Source: Hydractinia symbiolongicarpus
Taxonomy: Eukaryota > Cnidaria > Hydrozoa > Anthoathecata > Hydractiniidae
Assembly (NCBI RefSeq): GCF_029227915.1
Contig: NC_079881.1
Coordinates: 23,661,501-23,725,500 of the forward strand
Direction of reading: 5' to 3'
DNA length: 64,000 bases
The notes under the pieces are model-generated. The model did not search any database and was not told the DNA's origin. It was given only the letters and a program-made list of their open reading frames with translations. Shown here piece after piece: positions 39,054-50,984 of the stretch (within the stretch, counting starts at the first letter, position 1; every line of letters starts with the position of its first letter). The position numbers were made by a program, and so were the translations under genes.

Positions 39054-40509
39054 GTCATAATTGAACACTTAAATGTGATGTAGGTCCAGGGATAAAGCAA
39101 CATTGCGGCTTAAAGTAGTGATTGCCTTCTCGTGTCCAGTGCTATTCTTTCAAAGACCACGAGGCCTAGAGGAGAGAATAACGCAAAATAATTGATACGA
39201 TGACAAGAATTTACGATGACGAGAAACTACACGGAATACACACTTTTTTATAAAGACACGAGCCTCAGATGTCAAATTAACCAAAATAAAAAAAGCCTCA
39301 ATCTTTAAATATTGCTTCTAAAACTGAAACAACCCGAGTCTAAATTTTGCCATGAAATGAGGACATTCCAGGATACGAATTCCTTTACAATGATTTTTAA
39401 AACGAAATTCCTCTTGAAATGTAATCCAGGAATAAGAATATATAGAATTATTGCACAAAAATAGTACTCATTTTGTATCTCTTACGTACCGCGTTGTTGT
39501 TATTATTAAACATCTACTGTTGATATTGGTGGATCTAAAAAAATAGTTATAAATTCTTCTCCGATTTTTTAATTCGAGAAAGTGAAAAAGATGAAGGTGT
39601 TTTTCTTTCGCACCTATTAGGCATATCTTCCGTCTGCGTAGTCGTAACTTGCATTACATTAGCAATTCCGCCATTTTAAAGGCAACGTTTTCAAAAAAGC
39701 GTGGACATGTGATGAGAAAATTTATATTTTAATAAAATGTTTTGACTTCTTTCGGAGATACGAGGTCAAACACAAACTAGCACATGATGAATTTATTATT
39801 CACACTAGATGGAAGGTCCTATATACGCTCAGGGGACACATTTGCAGTTGCCTTATTTTGATTTCCATTTCCGCGAAAGTTTCTTACATAACACATTCAA
39901 TATTCTAATGACTTGAAATGCGTGTATTTAATGCAAAAATGTATTTTATTAATACACAACGTTTGTCTGTTTTCTTTCTTCCAAGTTATGACTGAAAATA
40001 CCGAACTAGACCAAAATTCGGACTTACAAAAGAGAAGGTTCTCTCAAAATTGCTGAAATTCGAAAGAAAGTACAAAGGTAAAAAAAATGTTTATCTGTCT
40101 GTGACAACCAAAGTGAAAATGTTCTTTTTCCTTTGAAGTTTCCAAAAAATACATGTCTCAAATTTTAATCGACAAAGAAAACGTTGCCACGTGAATAACA
40201 GTAAGTCCGAGATAAATTTTAGGACTCCACTAGTTTTCCAGAAAATGTTCACAAATTTGTTTCACTAAACAATGCGCGTTACTTGCAACAACAGCAATCC
40301 CCGTCAAGAAGAAGCAAATTGGCCGTTACAGGCGAGCAAACCACGAAGCAGACTAGCTCTATTTATAAGGAAAATGCAAATTTAAACTCATTGTAAACTT
40401 TTATTTATTCATAAGTAAAGCTATATAATAATAGTTGCATTCTGTTTGTGTCACATAAAAGGGTCATAAAACAGCAATCTCATGATAGGTGAAAATCTGA
40501 GCACAGGCT
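39054..40509. other. no gene seen
   Basis: AT-rich DNA without a long open frame or a clear repeat. Possibly the body of the element that ends at 40545. Confidence 0.5.
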
Positions 40510-40514
40510 CAGAC

Positions 40515-40545
40515 CGGCGCACCCGTGGGTTCTTCCACAGGCTAA
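40515..40545 (+). mobile_element. third Helitron-like 3' end
   Basis: CCCGTGGGTTCTTCCACAGG (40523-40541) forms a GTGG/CCAC hairpin and is followed at once by CTAA (40542-40545). It is close in sequence to the ends at 21.6 and 38.07 kb, but the spacer is shorter and it is in a GC-richer setting. CTAA fits the CTRR rule. Confidence 0.4.
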
Positions 40546-40859
40546 CGAATAGTTCTATTTATATTAAACATAACCTTCCGATTCAACAGATAATTTTCCA
40601 AAGTAAAACTTGGCACTAACTGGATAGCTACTTAATCAAATAATTCGAAACTTTGAAGTTGGACGATTAACTCTTTGTTTATTGTAAGTATATTTCATAT
40701 GCATAGTTATGTTACATTGATAATGCGTTGCATTAATATTTTAAGTGTCATTGATAATTAAATATAGCTTGGTTTCCAATAAAAGTTATAACTTGTGGTG
40801 AACTGCACGCGTTTTCAATTTAGTCGTAACAATGACAGTTGTAAGTATTAGATTATACC

Positions 40860-43800
40860 GCAACATGCAATTTTTGTCTGATTGTCCACCAAATGCTGCA
40901 TTTTTTAGCCTATAATATTTGATATTGTGCAATAAAAGCGCATTATTTCACTTATTGACCACCAAATGCTCAATTTTTGTATATATAGATGTTTTAAATA
41001 TCAAAAAATCCCGTCAAAATACACTATTTCACTTAGTGTCCACCAAATGCTGCATTTTTGTTGATATAAATTTTAAGTTATTAGATAGTACGGCAAAATG
41101 TAATTTTCCTCTGATTGTCTACCAAATGCTCCATTTTTCAGCCTATAATATTTGATATTGTGCAATAAAAGCGCATTATTTCACTTATTGACCACCAAAT
41201 GCTCAATTTTTGTATATATAGATGTTTTAAATATCAAAAATTCCCGTCAAAATACACTATTTCACTTAGTGTCCACCAAATGCTGCATTTTTGTTTACAT
41301 AAATTTTGGAGTATTAGATTATACCGCAACATGCAATTTTCGTCTGATTATCCACCAAATAATGCATTTTTGTGCCTATAGTTTTCAAAATTGTGTTATA
41401 ACGCCGCAATTGTCCACCAAATGCTGCATTTTTGTTCATATTAATTTTAAGTTATTAGATAGTATGGCAAAATGTAATTTTTCTCAGATTGTCTACCAAA
41501 TGCTTCAATTTTGTGCCTATAATTTTTGATTCTGTAACAAAACCACATTTTTTCACTTAGTGTCCACCAAATGCTGCATTTTTGTTTATATAAATTTTGT
41601 AGTATTAGATTATACCGCAACATGCAATTTTCATCTGATTATCCACCAAATGCTGCATTTTTGGGCCTTTATTTTTTAACATTGTGTTATAACGTTGCAA
41701 TTGTCCACCAAATACTGCATTTTTGTTCATAAAAATTTTAAAATATTAGATAGTACCGCAAAGGGTAATTTTCCTCCAATTGTCTACCAAATGCTGCATT
41801 TTTTAGCCTATAATATTTGATATTGTGCAATAAAAGCGCATTATTTCACTTATTGACCACCAAATGCTCAATTTTTGTATATATAGATGTTTTAAATATC
41901 AAAAAATCCCGTCAAAAACTCTATTTCACTTAGTGTCCACCAAATGCTGCATTTTTGTTGATATAAATTTTAAGTTATTAGATAGTACGGCAAAATATAA
42001 TTTTCCTCTGATTGTCTACCAAATGCTCCATTTTACAGCCTATAATATTTGATATTGTGCAATAAAAGCGCATTATTTCACTTATTGACCACCAAATGCT
42101 CAATTTTTGTATATATAGATGTTTTAAATATCAAAAAATCCCGTCAAAATACACTATTTCACTTAGTGTCCACCAAATGCTGCATTTTTGTTTACATAAA
42201 TTTTGGAGTATTAGATTCTACCAAAACAATCAATTTTTGTCTGATTGTCCACCAAATGCTGCATTTTTGGGCCTTTATTTTTTAAAATTGTGTTATAACG
42301 TTGCAATTGTCCTCCAAATGCTGCATTTTTGTGCCTATAATTTTTGATTCTATGTAATGAAACCACATTTTTTCACTTAGTGTCCACCAAATGCTGCATT
42401 TTTGTTATATAAATTTTGAAATGTTAGATTATACCGCAACATGCAACTTTTTTCTGATTGTCCACCAAATGCTGCATTTTTATGCCTATAATTTTTAAAA
42501 TTGTCTTATAACGCCGCAATGTATCATCCATTGTCCACCAAATGCTGCATTTTTGTTGATATAAATTTTAAGTCATTAAATAGTACGGAAAATGTAATTT
42601 TCCTCTGATTGTCTACCAAATGCTCCATTTTTGAGCATATAATATTTGATATTGTGCAATAAAAGCACATTATTTCACTTATGGACCACCAAATGCTCAA
42701 TTTTTGTATATATAGATGTTTTAAATATCAAAAAATCCCGTCCAAATACACTATTTCACTTAGTGTCCACCAAATGCTGCATTTTGGTTTACATAAATTT
42801 TGGAGTATTAGATTCTACCAAAACAATCAATTTTTGTCTGATTGTCCACCAAATGCTGCATTTTTGTGCCTTTTGATTCTATGTAATGAAACCACATTTT
42901 TTCACTTAGTGTCCACTAAATGCTGCATTTTTGTTCACATAAATTTTGGAGTATTAGATTATACCGCAACATGCAATTTTTGTCTGATTGTCCACCAAAT
43001 GCTGCATTTTTGTGCCTATAATTTTTAAAATTGTCTTATAACGCCACAATCTATTATCCATTGTCCACCAAATGCTGCATTTTTGTTTATATATAATTTT
43101 GAAGTAATAGATTATACCGCAACATGCAATTTTTTTCTGATTGTCCTCCAAATGCTGCATTTTTGTGCCTATAATTTTTGATTCTATGTAATGAAACCAC
43201 ATTTTTTCACTTAGTGTCCACTAAATGCTGCATTTTTGTTTATATAAATTTTGAAATGTTAGATTATACCGCAACATGCAACTTTTTTCTGATTGTCCAC
43301 CAAATGCTGCATTTTTATGCCTATAATTTTTAAAATTGTCTTATAACGCCGCAATGTATCATCCATTGTCCACCAAATGCTGCATTTTTGTTGATATAAA
43401 TTTTAAGTTATTAGATAGTACGGCAAAATGTAATTTTCCTCAGATTGTCTACCAAATGCTTCATTTTTGAGCCTATAATAATTGATATTGTGCAATAAAA
43501 AAACATTATTTCACTTTTTGACCACCAAATACTCAATTTTTGTATATATAGATGTTTTAAATATCAAAAAATCCTGTTCAAATACACTATTTCACTTAGT
43601 GTCCACCAAATGCTGCATTTTTGTCTACATAAATTTTGGAGTATTAGATTATACCAAAACAATCAATTTTTGTCTGATTGTCCACCAAATGCTGCATTTT
43701 TGTGCCTATAATTTTTAAAATTGTCTTATAACGCCACAATCTATCATCCATTGTCCACCAAATGCTGCATTTTTGTTGATATAAATTTTAAGTTATTAGA

Positions 43801-44010
43801 TAGTACGGCAAAATGTAATTTTCCTCAGATTGTCTACCAAATGCTTCATTTTTGTCCCTATAGTTTTTGATTCTATGTAATAAAACCACATTTTTACTTA
43901 GTGTCCACCAAATGCTGCAGTTTTGTTCATATAAATTTTAAAATGTTAGATAATACGGCATAATATAATTTTCCTCTGATTGTCTACCAAAGGCTCCATT
44001 TTTGAGCCTA
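40860..44010 (+). repeat. array of ACCAAATGC-motif repeats
   Basis: The motif GTCYACCAAATGCTGCATTT recurs about every 70-85 bp, around 40 times, all in one orientation. Three motif variants (GCTCAATTT, GCTGCATTT, GCTCCATTT) form a composite unit of about 233 bp, for example starting near 40910, 41143, 41810, 42046, 42643 and 43479. The core AAATGC-T-GCATTT is itself an inverted repeat. The motif is the same family as the ends of the 30992-48118 element. Several frames stay open by chance and are not genes. Confidence 0.9.
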
Positions 44011-44019
44011 TACTTTCTG

Positions 44020-44770
44020 ACACATCTGACAAATTAACCATACTTATAATTTTTGACTTTGTGTAAAAATTATGGTTTTATTACACAATGTCAGAAGATT
44101 TAACCAGGAAATGTGCAAAATAAAAACACGTAGAGCTAAAGGACTACAAACCACTCACCACAACTACCATAAGCAGCACAAACTGAAAATACTTCCTATT
44201 TTACGACACTAGGCATTAGTCCAATTAGTGAAAAGAGTGGTGTTCTCAGCAAGAAAACAACTTACTATAATAAATCACAACTGGGAAGAGATCCCAATGC
44301 TCACTCCAATGTGTTGCCTACGAACAGCAATAACATTATGGCTTCCTTCGAAATGTCTTCTGTGCATCTAAGGTACATGAACTCCTGCACAGAGTTAATG
44401 CATAAAAAGTTAAAGAAGACTATTTTTCTTGGTTCGCTGGGGCATTATCCTTCACTAACATCAACAAGTAAAGCCAATCTGAAATAGAGTGTTCGTTGCC
44501 CATTACAATTTCTCATCATTATAGTTTGTTCAATTATCGTAAGAAAAGATAACATGTACATCTTCCAATCTCCAATACCAACACAACATCATCAACCTTG
44601 AAGGAGCGTTTATAGTTCCGAATATTTTTTCCTTGTTCTAAAATTTGTAAATAGCCGTTTCGCCGTGGAAAACAGTAAATGCTGTATGCATGGCTTTTTG
44701 AAAATGTGGAAATTCGACAATAACACGCACTTATTAATCGTCTTTGTGCGCGTTTAAATTTATTTGTTGA
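44020..44770. other. no gene seen
   Basis: Unique-looking AT-rich DNA. TTTTGACTTTGTG and its neighbourhood resemble the adjacent array only weakly. Confidence 0.5.
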
Positions 44771-44771
44771 G

Positions 44772-44897
44772 GCAATGGTGAGAAGTTCCAGATTGGCAGA
44801 TATTTTTTACCTAGGCAACCGATACTTTATTGGGAACACAAATTTGGAGTTCAGCCTAGGTGAAAATATCTGGCAATCTGGAACTTCTCACCATTGC
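44772..44897. repeat. foldback element with 43-bp arms
   Basis: Left arm 44772-44815 starts GCAATGGTGAGAAGTTCCAG and ends CCTAGG. Right arm 44855-44897 is its reverse complement with two or three mismatches. A loop of about 39 bp separates them. No clear target duplication is seen. It may be a snapback MITE or a hairpin RNA source. Confidence 0.85.
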
Positions 44898-44899
44898 TC

Positions 44900-47240
44900 G
44901 CTTAGTGTCTTGTTTTTTTTCCATTATGATGTTCTATTTTTCTGTCCATAATATTTAGTTTGAAAAGAGAGAAAACTGTCATTTAGTTAACATTTGTCAA
45001 GATCCAGTTTAAGACCGTGCTGAAATATTAATTGTATATTACAAAAATTAGAAAGCAATTCAACGCGACAGCAAGATCTCTGTCATTTGTTACTTGTAGC
45101 TTGAAGATTTAGTACGTGGTTTAGTCTAATCCAGTTTTGACCGACAGACGGACAATGACAATTATTATAGAAACTAAACCAGTAAATCGGCGGTATATGC
45201 CAGATTGAGCGCTTTAATTAAAATAACTCCAATGATATAAGCAATAGACTGTGGCTACGCCTTTAAACTAAAGCAGTGACAAAACAGTTTTATTAAGTTT
45301 AATTTTTAAAAATTAATAGACACTGACCGTATTTTTATATTTATTCTCTTTGTTATATCCCAGTTTTTTTAAAAGTATTTAACAGTAAAATGGATAAAAT
45401 ATTTGGGATCCTCACCAAAATTATAATAAAGTGTGAAATTTTCAAGACAATAATGCATATAAATAATCTGTTATAGCAGTTTGTTTCATAATTTTGAAGT
45501 TACGCTCGTAAGCGTTTAAAAGTTATGCTCGTAAGCGGTTTCACTGTGACAAAAACGTCGCCAAAGCAGGAAATTTTGAATATCAAACAAGTTACTGCAT
45601 TTTAATTTACCTATACTGAGTTGTAGATAAGAAAAATATTGGTAAATTAAAGTTTTAAAAACATGAAATTAGGAATTATTTATCGTATATATACAACCTT
45701 GTTTTTAATAAAAGCACAGGCTACGCAGCTAGTGTTGTTACTCCGTTTAGATTTATTTCGTGGAAAAATTTGAATGTTTAAAGCCATGGCCTATTTAAAT
45801 AAAAATATAGACTAGCTACGTTACAAAATTAACTGTAGAATCTGCATTCAACAAGTTTGGTTAATAAAAAGTGAATGTATTTTAGTAGAGTTTACCAAAG
45901 ATAGCGCGTCATTTAAAAATAATCAAAAAAGAAACAATGAAATTGGTTAGAACAACATAGTACAGTTGGCTTAGTTAGTTGAATATTTTCTGCTTCCGCA
46001 TGATCAACGTTTTAAACCAAAATCTTATATTTGATTTGATTAAGATTTATACATGAATTAAAAAACCGTGATGAAACGCTTAACATGTCAAATTTATCAA
46101 AAACAAATATTACAAAAGTAAAGGTCTTGAAACGTAAAAAGGTCAAAACAAGTATATATGTCCTCTTCAAATGGTTCCATAGAAGAGTTGTTTTTTCCGG
46201 ACGTTTATTTAAGTAACTGAAATGTATTAAGTTCAGTTCAAGTTGCTTAATTTATTTCTGTGACTAAAACAAAAGTGAGATCTTCGAAGCTAGTTGAAAA
46301 AATTTAGGTCAGGTTAGGTTTTTATAAAGGCATCTTTCTGAGCTAGAAATATTTGTACTTAAAACATTAACGGCAAATTAAGTATTAAGTAGAGAGCTAA
46401 CAATTAAAAGTAATGACGATGTCCTGACCCATCTTCCACTTTGAATTCATTTATTCAAAAACTCGCATAACGACAATGGTTAACAGTTAAAATTTGTGAC
46501 CCTTTTTCAAACAACGGGCGCACGCACTTATAGTTAGGCTGTCCAATCTTTTAATGCTCTGGTCCACCTTTCAAGGCAGCGATCTGTTTACAAACGGGAG
46601 GACCAATCGTTAAGCTAGCCTATACAGAGTCTCGGAAGGATCCATAGGTGATATTGTATTTAAGCAATTTTATCGATAAATGTCCGAATAAAAAAAATTA
46701 AAAAATTACAAACTAACAATAATTCCCTAAAGAATAAAGTAATTTAAATGCAAGTTCGATTTTTGCAGTTAAGGGGGCAATTTAACACTATTCAGTCTGG
46801 GAATATTTCAATCATGTTATGACTAGGAAGAGTCCAATTAAATTTCATTTGGCACATAGTGTACGTCAGGAAAGGAACAAAATAGGAGCAAAACTTGTTT
46901 ACTTATGTGAGCACATTTTTTGTGAAGCATGAAATACCAAATACAAAATTGCACGAAAATCCGATTTTCCAGGATTTTGGGTTAAATCCAAAAATATTAA
47001 AAATTGGATTAAGCACGTCTTCAATATTTTCGGAATATTTTCCCTTGATGAACTAAAGTTGTGATGTAAGTTTCATGTTCTAAGGATTATCCTATCTAAG
47101 ATTATCAAATTTTCCCGATTATGATCTTAAGGGGTAGGTTTAAGTAATAGACAATATCCAAGGGTTTGAAAGGTCTTAGACCTAACAAAATAGCATGTGA
47201 TTGCCTAACAGATATAAATATAAAAAGACTCAATAAGTAT
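44900..47240. other. no gene seen
   Basis: AT-rich DNA. A short direct repeat TTAYGCTCGTAAGCG occurs at about 45502 and 45525. No open frame looks coding. Confidence 0.5.
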
Positions 47241-47242
47241 CA

Positions 47243-47994
47243 GAGCAAAAACGAGTTATTAAAAAAAACCCAACAGGATGGGGTGGAACACGCCCAGCAT
47301 AAATGTATAAAGTATATATTTTCAAGCGGAAGCCATAAACAAATAACGGGAATGTTAAGATTCTTTTTACCATGCTATAGTATTAAGACACTGTTTAGGG
47401 TGAAGTTGATTCCCATTTATAGGTACCAGGCTTCCATGAAAGTCGAAATATATGCCGTGTCTACCAAATGATGACGCATTTGACTTTCGCATATATACAA
47501 CAACCATTTTTAAAAGTGATATTTCTCAGCAGCCAAAGACCTAATAGAGTTCAAATTTTTGGTGTTAACAGAGTACTTGGTGCAGAAGAAGGTGGCATAA
47601 AAGAAAATTGCTTTTCATCAGAGCAAAAACGAGTTATTAAAAAAAAACCAACAGGATGGGGTGGAATACGCCCAGCATAAATGTATAAAGTATATATTTT
47701 TAAGTGGAAGCCATAAACAAATAACGGGAATGTTAATATTTTTTTTACCATGTTATAGTATTAAGACACTGTTTAAGGCGAAGTTGATTCCCATTTATAG
47801 GTACCAGGCTTCCATGAAAGTCGAAATATATACCGTGTCTACCAAATGATGACGCATTTGACTTTCGCATATATACAACAACCATTTTTAAAAGTGATAT
47901 TTCTCAGCAGCCAAAGACCTAATAGAGTTCAAATTTTTGGTGTTAACAGAGTACTTGGTGCAGAAGAAGGTGGCATAAAAGAAAATTGCTTTTT
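47243..47994 (+). repeat. 378-bp tandem duplication near the right end of the 17-kb element
   Basis: GAGCAAAAACGAGTTATT starts at 47243 and 47621; the two units are highly similar over 375 bp. Each contains one GTCTACCAAATGATGACGC copy of the end motif, plus the phrase GGATGGGGTGGAAYACGCCC. Open frames of 60-100 codons in both units diverge at their ends and are not supported as genes. Confidence 0.9.
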
Positions 47995-48116
47995 TGTCTA
48001 CCAAATGCTAAATATATATATATAAATATTTTGGTGGACACGAAATTGTCTACCAAATGACCGTGTCTACCAAAGGTTGCATTTTTTGGCACAAATTGTC
48101 TACCAAATGCGGCCAT

Positions 48117-48280
<164 letters not shown>

Positions 48281-48341
48281 TATAAGTAGGTTAGGGTGAC
48301 ATGCTTTACCTTAAACACGCACATTTGGGGGACGTGAAATT

Positions 48342-48367
48342 AAAGGGGACATATTCGTGTCCCCTTT
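48342..48367. repeat. 10-bp perfect inverted repeat
   Basis: AAAGGGGACA and TGTCCCCTTT separated by 6 nt (TATTCG). Origin unknown; a partial copy TTGTCCCCTTTT lies near 48847. Confidence 0.8.
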
Positions 48368-49185
48368 GATTTTCGGGCATATTTTGAACAAAGTAAGGAC
48401 TATTTTCAACTGTTTATATATGACTAAAATATTCTCCATCTAGCATGCTTTAGAGTCCTGCAGTTAGTTTATTGATATATTTTTTTCTAACGGAATCATT
48501 GACCTTCAAAAATTTGGAGTATATATTTGTTGAGCGTGGTAAATGAAGTTTAAGGTGACATTTGATTTTTTTAAATAAATAGAAAATTTCAATGAATTTT
48601 GAAAATGTCTTATATATTCTATGAAGCCCTCATGTAAGTTCAGTGTTTGATGTGACATCGATATACCTGCTTTAACTTGGTATTCATTTAAATCAATTTA
48701 CATTTTATATATTAATTTTCAAGGTGATAAAGCTAGAATTCCTTCATTATTTGACTTGGACTATGTCATTTACCGATATATCGTTATAATATATCGTTAT
48801 AAATAATAAAAACAGGATCTGACATTGAGATCATTTTTTAAAATTTTTGTCCCCTTTTTATGCATATCTTACATATAAATCGTGTCCCTTAATTGTGAAA
48901 AGCATTCATAAAACGCAAATATATCCATAAATTGAAATGCCAGAAAATTGATTATTTATAGTGCCATTAAGGTAAAAAATAACTTCACACATACAAAAGA
49001 GCCCTACAGAAGTGTTATAAACGCAGCTACACATGGTAAACATCAAATCAAATGTGCTAATTAAGCCAGTCAACGGACCAAGAATTGCGCCATATATGAA
49101 TCAGTGAACAACAACTGGATGTATGGTCATAATGTAGGTGTTTTAAAAACTTTAGACGAAGATTGCAGGTAGTTAACTAGTTACG

Positions 49186-49305
49186 TGAAATTCTCCTATT
49201 CATAGATTTCAAATACTGGTAAAAGATGTTGGTAACGACTTAGCGTAAATTTCTCATATTCATAGATTTCAAATACTGGAAAAAGATGTTGGTAAGGACT
49301 TAGCG
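49186..49305 (+). repeat. 60-bp tandem duplication
   Basis: Two adjacent copies of a 60-bp unit (CATAGATTTCAAATACTGG starts 49201 and 49261) with a handful of differences. Confidence 0.9.
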
Positions 49306-50984
49306 TCAAATCCTGACGTTAAAAACACATTCGTGAAGCCATAAAGGACACAGGTCGCAAAGAGAAAAATGCGTCGTGACTATGTGCAGTCACATTCGAG
49401 GTTGGGATTTCTGGTAAATGTCGGCGCATGTGAAACAAAATTTAAATAGTTTTCTTTACACTAGCCGCATATAATTTTTTTTAAATAGATGTTTTAGCAA
49501 CTCTAAACATAAAGAATATGCAGATTATTGCACGGGATTGCGCATGGTGTTTGTAGCTAGCGATGTTGATTTCAAAGTGCGAACAAAAATGACTGTTTTT
49601 ACTGAAACCACCTGTCATTTGTCAACGTTGTTATGGGTCGCTCACTATTTACACAATAGTATATAGTCAGCTACTAACATAACCACGGACCTTAGTGTAC
49701 ATAAACACCCCAGTATATAGAGAGACTTCGTCTTATGAAGAGGCACATTTAGCTAGTTGATACTTGTTGTTATCTGTGTCTTTTAATTCTTTAAATATCT
49801 AGCAACATATAGCCGCTCGACCATAACTGGATATAACAAACTTCAGATACTCATATTGATATAAAAAACATTAGAAAAGGTTTTTTCACCTGTACAAGCG
49901 ATAACAGAAATTCTGTGTTCAGCAGGGTCGTCGTAAACTCTGTAAAACGTCCTGCTGGATCGCGATCCCCCTTAAATGCTCAAAACAGCTTAAAATTAAG
50001 TCATATCTAATCTGCTAAGTTGGTACATGGAAGCACAACCAAGAATTAGCAATAAAATTTGTTTTTTCTCAACATTTAGTATTTATTTTTTCACAGACAG
50101 TACACATTTCCATTTTATAATTGTTCTTGACCTGAGTCTCAATTTTCTTAACAAAATGCCTGAATATAGGCTGAATTTTTCTTAATCATTTCTTAAATTT
50201 TATCACTCTATTTACTTTTTGTTGAGATTTTCATTATTAACAGAAGAAAAAAGACTTATTTTGTTATTTTTAAGATAAAACTTTGTTTAGTATATGTGTA
50301 TTTAATTACTGATAAAAAGAAACTTGATTCTGTTTTGTTTTTTACAATTATGATGACTGTAAATTGCAGTTTAAAACGCTGAGGCTGGCGGTTTTCTCAA
50401 AATTTTATAAAGATTTTGAGGTTTTTGGGGATAGTTTCTTAAAAAAACACGTGAATATAACTAGTGACAGGAAATATATCACATCATAATTCAATTTACG
50501 TTTTATTTTAGTTCTTATAATATATACATCTTCATCGTAAAAAAATCTTTCTCCAGTACTTTGATCGGCGGAGTTTCTTCAGTGTAGTCTTTAGAAGATA
50601 ATAAAATCCAAATTTTTTTCGTTGTAATGGAGCTAAAAAGTATAAAAATCCTTCTTGAATATATACGGCAAATGTTGCAGAATTTTGTTAATAGAGGTGT
50701 AAAATCAGAGATCAAAACAAGCACAGTTGTTTGTTAATTTAGTCACGGTTGATTCCTATGGTATTGGTTTTAAACCCACAAGCTTCATTTTTATAAAACT
50801 TAAACCAGTAAGGATAGCTTAAAGCAAAATTATTTTTAATAGGCATGGGATAGAAAAATAAAAAAACCCGAGCTTTGTGCTTATTTAAAATGGTAACATC
50901 CTTTATTGCTAAACAAATGTAAAAGATTTTGCATAAATGATATAGCGCAAGCTTTATCATTTATATCATATACTTATAACAGAA

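Noticed and set aside
40919-43718. Several open frames of 60-125 codons
   Set aside because: They are repeated translations of the ACCAAATGC array and differ only by the copy number of the repeat.
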